A DNA stretch of 64,000 bases, taken from NCBI GenBank assembly GCA_963772635.1, contig CAVYYK010000013.1:1-64000 (forward strand). The letters run 5' to 3'. Of this stretch, positions 1 through 9,611 are shown piece after piece. Under the pieces are notes generated by a model. It ran no database searches and had not been told where the DNA came from. It worked only from the letters and a program-made list of their open reading frames with translations. The DNA is from JAUXFS01 sp963772635. Its GTDB lineage: Bacteria > Pseudomonadota > Alphaproteobacteria > Rhodospirillales > Defluviicoccaceae. The translations under genes were made by a program, and so were the position numbers. How positions within the stretch are numbered: position 1 is the first letter of the stretch; each line of letters opens with the position of its first letter.

Positions 1-341
1 GGTTTCTCGGACGCCAGGCACGGCGTAGCGGGTGATGCGCGGCGGATGGCGGCGTCCGAGAAGCGCCAAGGCACGAAATCGCGGGCCGGCTAGCCTGGGC
101 GGTTGTGGTTGACGGGCCTATGGGGATTTGAGGTCGGCTGAGGCGTTGCCGGCTGGACTGAGGAGCGGTTGATTTGGCCTCGGGGCGGGGGTGGAGCTGT
201 GTAGGGGGCGGGTTTCATGGCCATTGCGCGACGGCGGGGGTTGGTGTTCTGGATTTGGCGGCCTTGTGGCCGGGATCAAGGCGTGCGTGGGCCTGGCCGC
301 TGTGGGGCGGCGTGATCGGAGATGTCTTTTGGTTCTGGTGG
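1..341. other. Non-coding DNA downstream of the IS91 transposase, with a hairpin
   Basis: I see no convincing gene here. A perfect 12-bp inverted repeat lies at 4-15 and 51-62 (arm TTCTCGGACGCC). Transposases of the IS91 group keep their replication-origin end (oriIS) beyond the 3' end of the transposase gene, which is this side, so the hairpin may be part of that end or of the flank. A CAAG tetranucleotide, one of the two classic IS91 target motifs, sits at 67-70. Which base is the true element end cannot be decided from one copy. Confidence 0.4.
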
Positions 342-1598
342 TCATGCGGCCTCGGCTTTGCCTACTGGCGGGTCGCGCGCTTGTGCTCTGAGCGGGGTGT
401 GTCCGGGTCCGAAGATCTCGATGACGACCATGGGCCCGCCGCATTTGGGGCAAGGATGGGGATGGGGATTCAGTTCGTCGGAGTTATCGGGGCTCGCGGT
501 GTCGGCTGCCGGGTCGTGGCCCGGCCGGTCCAGCAAGGCCCGCGCCTGGTCAACATTGGCGGCGCGCTGGCCGTTGGCGAGGAAGCCGTAATGGCGGATG
601 CGATGGAACCCCTTCGGCAGCACGTGGAGGAGGAAGCGGCGGATGAACTCGTGGTGGGAGAGGCTCATGGTCTTGTAGCGAGCCGGGCCGCTGATCCGGT
701 AGTCCTTGCACTTGAAGGTGACGCCGTGGCGGTCGGCTGAGACGAGCCGTTGATTGGAGATGGCGACCCGGTGGGTGTAGCGCGCGAGGTAGGCCAGGAC
801 CTGATCGGGCCCGGCGAAGGGCTGTTTTGCGTAGACGACCCACTCGGCCTTGCGCAGCGGGTCGAGATAGCGCTTGAAGGCCGTGCTCTCGGCGAGGGCT
901 GCGTGCTCGTTGAAGAAGCGCAGATCGCCGGCCTCATGGGCGGCTATCAGCTTTTCCAGGAAGAGCCGCCGGAACAGCCGCGAGAGCACGCGCACCGACA
1001 AGAAGAACCGTGGCCGGCAAGAGATCCAGGTCTCGCTGTTTGCTGTTTCTGTCGGGCCCGCGTCCTCCTCGCCTGTTGCGGGGGCAAGACCGCCGCCGGG
1101 TACGATCATATGAACGTGGGGGTGGTGTGTCATCGCCGATCCCCAGGTATGGAGCACGGCGGTGATGCCGATCTTGGCGCCCAGGTGCTTGGGATCGGAT
1201 GCTATGGTGAGCGTGGCCTCGGCGCTGGCCCTGAACAACAGACCGTAGATCACGCGCTTGTTCTGATAGGCGATGTCGGCGATCTGGCTGGGGAGGGTAA
1301 AGACCAAGTGGAAATAGCCGACGGGCAGGAGCTCGGCCTGGCGCTCGGCCAGCCAGGTCCTGGCAGCGGCGCCCTGGCACTTGGGACAGTGACGGTTGCG
1401 GCAAGAGTTATAGGCGATGCGCTCGTGGCCGCAGTCCTCGCAAGCCGCCACATGGCCGCCGAGCACCGCCGTGCGGCAGCGCTCGATGGCGGCCATGACT
1501 TTCAGCTGGGCGAGGCTCACGTGGCCGGCGTTGGCCTTGCGCCAGGCAGCGCCATGGGCGCGGAAGATATCCGCGACCTCCAGCGATGGACGGGGCAC
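342..1598 (-). CDS. IS91-family rolling-circle transposase
   Basis: This 418-residue protein is an HUH single-strand endonuclease that nicks and joins element ends. The N-terminal third carries a Cys-rich zinc-binding region (C53, C56, C66, C71, C74). The metal-binding HUH motif HPHVH is at residues 159-163. The two candidate catalytic tyrosines Y271 and Y275 sit in YLARY, matching the Y-x3-Y arrangement of IS91. Length and motif order are normal for the family, and the frame is intact, so the element could be active. It follows the recombinase gene on the same strand and is probably co-transcribed with it. Confidence 0.93.
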   Translation of the reverse strand: MPRPSLEVADIFRAHGAAWRKANAGHVSLAQLKVMAAIERCRTAVLGGHVAACEDCGHERIAYNSCRNRHCPKCQGAAARTWLAERQAELLPVGYFHLVFTLPSQIADIAYQNKRVIYGLLFRASAEATLTIASDPKHLGAKIGITAVLHTWGSAMTHHPHVHMIVPGGGLAPATGEEDAGPTETANSETWISCRPRFFLSVRVLSRLFRRLFLEKLIAAHEAGDLRFFNEHAALAESTAFKRYLDPLRKAEWVVYAKQPFAGPDQVLAYLARYTHRVAISNQRLVSADRHGVTFKCKDYRISGPARYKTMSLSHHEFIRRFLLHVLPKGFHRIRHYGFLANGQRAANVDQARALLDRPGHDPAADTASPDNSDELNPHPHPCPKCGGPMVVIEIFGPGHTPLRAQARDPPVGKAEAA

Positions 1599-1610
1599 GC
1601 GGCCGAGGCG

Positions 1611-2492
1611 TTAGCCTGAGGCCTGTCCCCCGGTCTTGCGGCGCTTGCGACGGCCTTTGCCCAGATCGTCGAGCGGGCTGTCGACGGCCGAGATCATGCC
1701 GGTCGCCACGCGGGTATAGCGGGCCGTCGTCTCCAGCTTGTCGTGACCCAGGAGCGCCTGGATGACCCGGATGTCGACCCCGCGCTCGAGCAGGTGGGTG
1801 GCGAAAGAGTGGCGCAGCGAATGCAGGCTCACGGGCTTGGTGATGCCGGCCTTGTTGACCGTCTCCTGAAAGAGGCGCGCGAACTGGCGCGTGGTCAGTG
1901 GTCGGCCCGGGTTGCGGCCGGGAAAGAGCCAGCGCTCGGGTGGGGCGACATCCCTGTCCTGGTGCCTCGGGCGTTCTTTCCACCAGAGCCGCAACAGGCC
2001 CAGGATATCGGCCGGCAGCATCACGTTGCGGTCCTTGCGCCCCTTGGCTTGGACGATGCGGATGATGTTCTGGGCGCTGTCGAGATCGCCGACCTTGAGC
2101 CGCACCACCTCGCCGGCGCGCAGGCCACAGCCGTAGGCCAGAGACAGCATGGCCCGCAGCTTGATGTTCGCCGCCATCGCCAGCAGGCGCTTGATCTCGT
2201 CCTGGCTCATCACCACCGGGACCTTCTGCGGCTCCTTGAGATGATAGATCTCGGCGGCCAGATCGTGCCGCCGCAGCGTCACCCGGAACAGAAACCGCAC
2301 GCCGGTCATGATCCGGTTGCGATTACAAATGCTGGCCCCGCTCTCGATCAGGAAGAGCTGGAAGCGGCGGATGTCGTCGGCCGTCGCCGTCTCCGGCGAG
2401 CGCTCGAGAAAGGCGGCAAAACGTTTGCAGCTATAGAGATGGCTGCGCTGGGAATGGTGGCCGAGTTTGCGGGCGGCCATGTCCTCGATCAT
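1611..2492 (-). CDS. Tyrosine recombinase/integrase of the IS91-type element
   Basis: This 293-residue protein has a SAM-like N-terminal core-binding domain (about residues 5-85) and a C-terminal catalytic domain. The catalytic set is complete: R125 in GCGLRAGE, K150, H224 and R227 in HSLRH, H250 in LLGH, and nucleophile Y259. It resembles XerC/XerD-like integrases that accompany some IS91 transposases. The stop lies 12 bp before the transposase start, so the two form an operon. Its exact role, perhaps resolving cointegrates or circular intermediates, is inference. An internal Met at residue 5 is an alternative start. Confidence 0.9.
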   Translation of the reverse strand: MIEDMAARKLGHHSQRSHLYSCKRFAAFLERSPETATADDIRRFQLFLIESGASICNRNRIMTGVRFLFRVTLRRHDLAAEIYHLKEPQKVPVVMSQDEIKRLLAMAANIKLRAMLSLAYGCGLRAGEVVRLKVGDLDSAQNIIRIVQAKGRKDRNVMLPADILGLLRLWWKERPRHQDRDVAPPERWLFPGRNPGRPLTTRQFARLFQETVNKAGITKPVSLHSLRHSFATHLLERGVDIRVIQALLGHDKLETTARYTRVATGMISAVDSPLDDLGKGRRKRRKTGGQASG

Positions 2493-2894
2493 GCGCTGAC
2501 GCAGCGGCGTGATCGGACTTATTGCTCTGGATGTTCATCGGAAGCTCCTCGTATCAATCGAGGCAAAATCACCTCGACCAACACGACAGCCCCCTCTATC
2601 GGCAAACGCCAGCGGTGCCCAAAATCAGCGACCCTCTGCGATGCCCGAAAAATATCGCGGAGCGATTTAGTGCTTTGGCTAATTTTCCCCGTTCGGGATC
2701 TCCGGCTGATGGTCAGCAATGGGGGGTTGAAGAGACCCGGGTAATCGGGATCAAGGAGCCGGTGCCCAAGACGGCATTGTTCGTAAGCCGATGGTGCCGG
2801 CGCCGAGGGTGTGGTGCCGTATCGATCGTTTGCTCGGGGGAACCTCGATCGGCCGGCGGGGTGTCCCGCCGGCCAGACAGGACCGGCAGCGCGC
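2493..2894. other. Non-coding stretch between the IS element and the HicB-like gene
   Basis: No supported gene is visible on either strand; reading frames here have no recognisable protein features. It should contain the terminus end (terIS) of the IS91 element and flanking DNA. I see no hicA-like sequence next to the HicB-like gene that follows. Confidence 0.4.
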
Positions 2895-3107
2895 TCACAC
2901 GGCGACCTCGATGATTTCCTCATCGATGGCCGGCGGAATGGCCTCGTCGTGTTCGCGCAGGCTTTCGAGATAGCCGGCGATCGCCTCGCGAATGTTGGTC
3001 AGGGCCTCGTCTCGGGATGACCCCTGCGAGACGCAGCCCGGCAGCGCCGGCACTTGCGCCACGAACACGCCGTCTTCGTCCTGTTCGATCAGCACCCTGT
3101 ACTTCAT
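2895..3107 (-). CDS. HicB-like antitoxin-family protein, orphan
   Basis: This 70-residue protein starts at ATG 3107 and shows the HicB/UPF0150 partial RNase-H-like fold: a strand-rich start, then the signature VPALPGCVSQG and a helix with EALTNIREAI. HicB proteins neutralise HicA mRNA interferases. No hicA is visible beside it, unlike the complete pair near 21 kb. It lies downstream of the frameshifted ohr on the same strand. It may be a solitary antitoxin remnant or a stand-alone regulator; the sequence does not tell. Confidence 0.75.
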   Translation of the reverse strand: MKYRVLIEQDEDGVFVAQVPALPGCVSQGSSRDEALTNIREAIAGYLESLREHDEAIPPAIDEEIIEVAV

Positions 3108-3252
3108 GGCCAAAATCCCGTTCGGCGGGTCGACGCCGCCGCGCTTGCTCGAGAGAGCATAAACGGACGTTGCGAGGCTCCGCAACGGCGAAGCCGCCGA
3201 GTCCACCCCGTCAGGGGTCTTCGCCAATTTTGACGCATGCCGGCCCGTCCGC

Positions 3253-3686
3253 TCACCCGCCCTTGACGACGAAGTCGACGGCGACGTTGTTGCGGGTGGC
3301 GTGGGAGTAGGGGCAGATCTGCTCGTGGGCCTCCTTGACCAGGGCTTCGAGTTCGGCCTGGGGGATGCTGGGTCGGTTACTTGCATCTTGACGGCGATGC
3401 CGAAGCCGCCGGCGTCGCGGGGGCCGATGGTGACCGCGCAGGTGACGACGGCGCCCTTGGCGTCCTTCTTTTTCTGCGTGGCGACGAAATCCAGCGCGCC
3501 GCCGAAGCAGGCGGCGTAGCCCGCCGCGAACAGGTGCTCGGGCGTGGTGGTGCCGGGCTTTCCGGGGCCGCCCATCTCCTTGGGCACGGACAGATCGGCG
3601 GCGACCGTATGATCGGCGGCTTCGGTGTGACCGTTGCGGCCGCCCTTGGCGGTGGCGGTGGCGGTGAACAGCGGCTTGATCGACAT
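3253..3686 (-). pseudogene. ohr: Organic hydroperoxide resistance protein (Ohr), frameshifted
   Basis: Ohr is a thiol peroxidase that reduces organic hydroperoxides using two cysteines. The N-terminal part, starting at ATG 3686, has the family block TPEHLFAAGYAACFGGAL with the peroxidatic Cys. The C-terminal part, with the resolving Cys in CPYSHATR, continues in another frame to a stop at 3253. Aligning to the usual Ohr sequence places a one-base deletion near 3380, just after KMQV. Without the shift, translation runs past into the HicB-like gene. Both catalytic cysteines survive, one on each side, so this is either a recent null mutation or a sequencing error. Confidence 0.85.
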
Positions 3687-3832
3687 GGGGATCCTCCGAG
3701 GTTGGTGTTCCCCTATACCTGGGTCCGCGGTCCCGTTTGTCGAGTCGCGAATGACACGGCGGGTGACATGGCGGGCGTGGCGATGGCTGTGCCGGCCGGC
3801 GCCGATGTTTCTTTTGTTTCAGTCCCCCCAAC

Positions 3833-3882
3833 CGTGAACCGGTTCACATTCCTCCGGGTTCGACAGGCCCATACTTCCCCGT
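3833..3882 (+). promoter_or_regulatory. Putative Crp-type class II promoter of MFS gene 1
   Basis: CGTGA-ACCGGT-TCACA at 3833-3848 matches the Crp consensus TGTGA-N6-TCACA in nine of ten positions. A -10-like CATACT at 3870-3875 puts the start of transcription near 3882. The site is then centred at -41.5, the classical class II activator position. The same arrangement and spacing recurs before the second MFS gene. Confidence 0.6.
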
Positions 3883-3951
3883 TTTCGTCGCCCGGGTGGA
3901 CCGGGCGCGTTCGAAGGATCGAATGGGGGGGACTGCAATGGTGCGCGAATG

Positions 3952-4219
3952 TAGTGGTCTGGTTCCGACATATGGTGCCCATACGATCGCGTTTCCCGCG
4001 CCCTCGGCAGGAGGGCGTGCGCGGGCGATGGCGACCCATCGTCAAGCGCGTCCGACGCCCCGAGGGCGCGGGAAACGCGACCCACAAGGCGGCCTTCCAA
4101 GCCCCCCGGTATCGTTGCGCAGCGCTTGTGATGCTTCAGCATCACGGCGCGCCACGCGCCTAACCGGACGAACTTGGAGGGCCGTCGTATGAGTACCGTA
4201 TGTCGGAACCAGACCACTA
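3952..4219. mobile_element. MITE with TA target duplication, inserted in the 5' end of MFS gene 1
   Basis: A 264-bp element (3954-4217) is flanked by TA at 3952-3953 and 4218-4219. Its ends are inverted repeats, perfect for about the first 19 bases (GTGGTCTGGTTCCGACATA) and imperfect for about 36. It encodes no transposase. The second MFS gene preserves the empty site: removing the element and one TA lets the two copies align across the junction without a gap. Inside is a perfect 21-bp inverted repeat (3987-4007 with 4060-4080) and a small hairpin at 4128-4145. TA duplication suggests mobilisation by an IS630/Tc1-type transposase (inference). Confidence 0.85.
4176..4191 (+). promoter_or_regulatory. 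MITE-derived ribosome binding site and start codon
   Basis: Within the right end of the MITE, GGAGG at 4176-4180 lies 8 bases before ATG 4189, whose frame reads through the terminal repeat into MFS gene 1. The gene's original start (near 3938-3941, equivalent to GTG 5692 of copy 2) is now cut off by an in-frame stop at 4190-4192. Confidence 0.65.
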
Positions 4220-5523
4220 GAACCGGGGTTTTTCCCGGATGGACGGTGGTCACCGCGACATCCGTCCTGCTGGCCGTCGGTTTCGGCACCATCTACGCCT
4301 TGCCGACGCTGGCGCCGTCGCTCGAACAGGCGCTGGGCGTCAACCGAACCGTCTTTTCGTTGGCCTTTGCCGTGGCGATCGTGGTCGCCTTCCTCTCGGG
4401 AACGGTGACCGGGCCTGTCGCCGACCGGGTCGGTCCGCGACCGGTCGTCGTCTGCGGCTTGACCTCGGTGGTTGCCGGCCTCGCCGCCACCGCCGCCGCG
4501 CGGGGTCCGATCGATTTCGTCATCCGCTTCGGCCTGCTGGTCGGTCTCGGGGTCGGCATGATCTACGTGCCCTCGATCGCCACGGTGCAGCGGTGGTTCC
4601 TGCGCCGACGCGGCCTCGCCTCGGGGCTGGCGGTGACCGGGAGCGGAATCGGCACCGTCGTCCTGCCGATGCTGACCGCGTATCTGGTCGCCAAGCTGGG
4701 ATGGCGCGAGGCGCTGCTGGTTCTTGCGATGATCGTCGCGGTGATCGGTTTTCCGTTCGCCTGGCTCGTCGACGGAGAGCCCGCGCGGCGGGGATTGCAC
4801 CCGGACGGGGCGGCGGAGCCCCCCTCCGCGGGAGCCGAGGCCGCCGGAGCGACCCTGGCGCAGGCGGTGCGCACGCGGACGTTCTGGCTGCTGTGGGTCG
4901 TCTTCGTCGCCCTGGCCGTCGTCCAGTTCCTGCCCCTGGTGCACATCGCGCCCTACGCCCTCGCCAAGGGCGCGAGCGAAACCGAAGCCGCCGCGCTGAT
5001 CGGCCTGATCGGCGCCGGCAGCACGGTCGGGCGGTTCCTGTTCGGATGGCTGGGCGACATCGTCGGGCGAAGAGCTTGCCTGTGCGCAATGGTGTTCGCG
5101 GGCGCCGCCGGTCTCGGCGTCTGGCCGAACCTGGACGGTCTTGCCCCCCTGGCCGTCTTGGCCTGCTTCTTCGGAGCGATCTACGGCGGCTACATCGCCC
5201 TCGGTCCGGCGGTCGTCACCGGCTACTTCGGGACGCGGGCCGCGGGCGGCATCATCGGCACCCTGTACTCGAGCCGGGCGGTCGCCGTCTTCGTCGGACC
5301 GGTGTTGGCCGGCGCCGCCTTCGACGAGCTGGGAAGCTACGACACTCCGATTTTCCTCGGCGCGGTCGTCTGCCTGTGCACGGCGTTCCTGGCGCTGTTC
5401 CTGCCGAAACCGCCGAGCGCGACCGTGGCGGACATGCCCGAGCGGTTGCTCCCGGCCGACTCCGTCGCGCGCTCGCCCGTGAGACACCCGGAGCCGGCGG
5501 CGCCGGCCGCCAAAGTCGCCTGA
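4189..5523 (+). CDS. MFS transporter 1 (N-terminus supplied by a MITE)
   Basis: This is a 12-helix major facilitator of about 444 residues, related to the oxalate:formate antiporter/monocarboxylate group; its substrate is unknown. Twelve hydrophobic segments and a loop between helices 2 and 3 (VADRVGPRPV) are visible. It is a tandem paralogue of the gene at 5692; residues from LAQAVRTRTFWLL through GRFLFGWLGD are identical. The first dozen codons come from the MITE repeat instead of the ancestral MRESRT-like start, but the transmembrane core starting VFPGWTVVTATSV is intact. The upstream TTG at 4174 is in frame, yet ATG 4189 has the better ribosome site. Confidence 0.85.
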   Translation: MSTVCRNQTTRTGVFPGWTVVTATSVLLAVGFGTIYALPTLAPSLEQALGVNRTVFSLAFAVAIVVAFLSGTVTGPVADRVGPRPVVVCGLTSVVAGLAATAAARGPIDFVIRFGLLVGLGVGMIYVPSIATVQRWFLRRRGLASGLAVTGSGIGTVVLPMLTAYLVAKLGWREALLVLAMIVAVIGFPFAWLVDGEPARRGLHPDGAAEPPSAGAEAAGATLAQAVRTRTFWLLWVVFVALAVVQFLPLVHIAPYALAKGASETEAAALIGLIGAGSTVGRFLFGWLGDIVGRRACLCAMVFAGAAGLGVWPNLDGLAPLAVLACFFGAIYGGYIALGPAVVTGYFGTRAAGGIIGTLYSSRAVAVFVGPVLAGAAFDELGSYDTPIFLGAVVCLCTAFLALFLPKPPSATVADMPERLLPADSVARSPVRHPEPAAPAAKVA

Positions 5524-5583
5524 GCGAAGCCCGAGGGCGGGGGCGGGCGGCTTGGATATTTCTTTTGTCGCAGTCGCCCCAAC

Positions 5584-5633
5584 CGTGAACGGGTTCACAT
5601 TCCCGCGGATAGGGGAGGCCCATACTTCCCCGA
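5584..5633 (+). promoter_or_regulatory. Putative Crp-type class II promoter of MFS gene 2
   Basis: CGTGA-ACGGGT-TCACA at 5584-5599 is followed by a -10-like CATACT at 5621-5626. The predicted start near 5633 places the site at -41.5, exactly as in front of MFS gene 1. A conserved stem (CGCCCGG/CCGGGCG) follows in both leaders. Confidence 0.6.
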
Positions 5634-5691
5634 TTTCGTCGCCCGGCTGGACCGGGCGGATTCGAAGTATCGGCTTGGGGGGACTGCAATC

Positions 5692-7008
5692 GTGCGCGAA
5701 TCAAGGACCCGGGTGTTTCCCGGATGGACGGTGGTCACCGCGACATCCGTCCTGCTGGCCATCGGCTTCGGCACCATCTACGCCCTGCCGACGCTGGCGA
5801 TGCCGCTCGAACGGGCGTTGGGCGTCGACCGAACCGGTCTTTCATCCGCCTTCGCCGTGGCGATCGCGGTCGCCTTCCTCTCCGGGACGGTGACCGGGCT
5901 GCTCTCCGACCGGGTCGGTCCGCGACCGGTGGTCCTGTGCGGAGTGGCCTCGGTGGTTTTCGGTCTCGCCGCGACCGCCGCGGCGCAGGGACCCGCCGAG
6001 TTCGTCGTGCGCTTCGGCCTGCCGGTCGGTCTCGGGGTCGGCATGATCTACGTGCCCTCGATCGCCGCGGTGCAGCGCTGGTTCCTGCGCCGACGCGGCC
6101 TTGCCTCGGGACTGGCGGTGGCCGGCATCGGGGTCGGCACCATCGTGGTGCCGATGCTCACCGCCCATATGGCGGCCGAGGCGGGATGGCGCGAGGCGCT
6201 GCTGAGCTTGGCCGTGATCGTCGCCGTGATCGGCCTGGCGGTGGCGGGGTTCATCGACGGTGATCCGCGTCGGCGCGGCTTTCACCCCGACGGCGCGACC
6301 GAGTCCGCTGCCGCGAGCGACGAAGCCACCGGAGCGAGCCTGGCGCAGGCGGTGCGCACGCGGACGTTCTGGCTGCTGTGGGTCGTCTTCGTCGCCCTGG
6401 CCGTCGTCCAGTTCCTGCCCCTGGTGCACATCGCGCCCTACGCCCTCGCCAAGGGCGCGAGCGAAACCGAAGCCGCCGCGCTGATCGGCCTGATCGGCGC
6501 CGGGAGCACGGTCGGGCGGTTCCTGTTCGGATGGCTGGGCGATTTCGTCGGGCGAAGAGCTTGCCTGTGCGCGATGGTGTTCGCGGGGGCGATGGGTCTC
6601 GGCGTCTGGCCGAACCTCGACGGCCTCGCCCCCCTGGCCGTCTTGGCCTGCTTCTTCGGCGCCATCTACGGCGGCTACATCGCCCTCGGTCCAGCAGTCG
6701 TCACCGACTATTTCGGGACGCGGGCCGCGGGCGGCATCATCGGCACCCTGTACTCGAGCCGGGCGGTCGGCGTCTTCGTCGGTCCGGTGTTCGCCGGCGC
6801 CGCCTTCGACGAGCTGGGAAGCTACGACTTTCCGATTTTCCTCGGCGCGGTCGTCTGCCTGTGCACGGCGTTCCTGGCGCTACTGCTGCCGAAACCGCCG
6901 ATTGCGATCGCAGCGGACGTGCCCGAGACGTCAAGCTCGCAGGTTCCCGGTGTGGGCGCGCCCTTGAGTCACCCAGAGCCGGCGGCGTCGGCCGCCGAAG
7001 GCGGTTGA
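5692..7008 (+). CDS. MFS transporter 2 (tandem paralogue)
   Basis: A 438-residue, 12-helix major facilitator starting at GTG 5692, behind a GGGGGGA ribosome site. It is closely related to the gene just upstream, and the promoter and leader are duplicated as well, so the whole transcription unit was copied. It preserves the ancestral N-terminus that the MITE disrupted in copy 1. Family placement near oxalate:formate antiporter-like permeases is from the overall pattern, and the substrate is not known. The C-terminal tail (about 30 residues, Pro/Ala-rich) is the most diverged part. Confidence 0.9.
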   Translation: MRESRTRVFPGWTVVTATSVLLAIGFGTIYALPTLAMPLERALGVDRTGLSSAFAVAIAVAFLSGTVTGLLSDRVGPRPVVLCGVASVVFGLAATAAAQGPAEFVVRFGLPVGLGVGMIYVPSIAAVQRWFLRRRGLASGLAVAGIGVGTIVVPMLTAHMAAEAGWREALLSLAVIVAVIGLAVAGFIDGDPRRRGFHPDGATESAAASDEATGASLAQAVRTRTFWLLWVVFVALAVVQFLPLVHIAPYALAKGASETEAAALIGLIGAGSTVGRFLFGWLGDFVGRRACLCAMVFAGAMGLGVWPNLDGLAPLAVLACFFGAIYGGYIALGPAVVTDYFGTRAAGGIIGTLYSSRAVGVFVGPVFAGAAFDELGSYDFPIFLGAVVCLCTAFLALLLPKPPIAIAADVPETSSSQVPGVGAPLSHPEPAASAAEGG

Positions 7009-7036
7009 CCGAAGCCCGCGGGCGGGGGCGGGCGGA

Positions 7037-7222
7037 TCAGACCTTGAAGTCGACGGCCTTGGTCTTGTCGGTGCCGGCGGCTGGGTCGATTGCCGCTTCC
7101 AGCATCTTGATGACGGATTGCGCGGCTTCGTTCTGCTGTTTGACCGCAGCCATCTTCATCGCCTGGGCGTTCAGGGCGTGGTTGGCGGCAACGGCGGCGG
7201 AGGCGGCGGAGACAACGCTCAT
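7037..7222 (-). CDS. Small YjfB-like putative motility protein
   Basis: A 61-residue, mostly helical, Ala/Met/Gln-rich protein starting at ATG 7222 (GAGAG ribosome site upstream). The run ALNAQAMKMAAVKQQNEAA followed by a helix ending in IKMLEAAI resembles the YjfB 'putative motility protein' family. No signal peptide or membrane segment is seen. The function is not established, and no flagellar genes lie nearby. Confidence 0.65.
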   Translation of the reverse strand: MSVVSAASAAVAANHALNAQAMKMAAVKQQNEAAQSVIKMLEAAIDPAAGTDKTKAVDFKV

Positions 7223-7317
7223 GGACGGGTTCTCTCGATTGCGATGCAAGACAATAGAGCCCCCATCCTCGCCCCTACGCGGTTAACAACCGGTGAAGTT
7301 ACGCCGCGTAGGAGGCC

Positions 7318-9480
<2,163 letters not shown>

Positions 9481-9611
9481 GAAATCGGCTCCGGAACGGT
9501 GATATTGAGGACGACGATGAGTGCGCGGCTGGACGGTTTGACCGTGCCGCACCATACGCAAACCGTCGGCTGAGTCCCAGCGTTTCCTTGCCCGGGAGGC
9601 CGGGCCGCGGG

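Larger units (their letters stand above)
342..2492 (-). mobile_element. IS91-family insertion sequence (core: recombinase plus transposase)
   Basis: Two minus-strand genes 12 bp apart form the core of the element: a tyrosine recombinase (1611-2492) followed by an HUH transposase (342-1598). This pairing is typical of the two-gene branch of the IS91 family, which moves by rolling-circle replication and makes no target duplication. The coordinates cover only the genes. The origin end lies left of 342 and the terminus end right of 2492, and neither boundary could be fixed by eye. Confidence 0.85.

Noticed and set aside
2519..2923. Overlapping frames on both strands between the IS element and the HicB-like gene
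   Set aside because: No ribosome sites, no conserved pattern and low-complexity translations; treated as non-coding.
3896..4192. A 98-codon ORF spanning the MITE
   Set aside because: It is the truncated original start of the MFS gene reading through the insertion; its sequence follows the MITE repeats.
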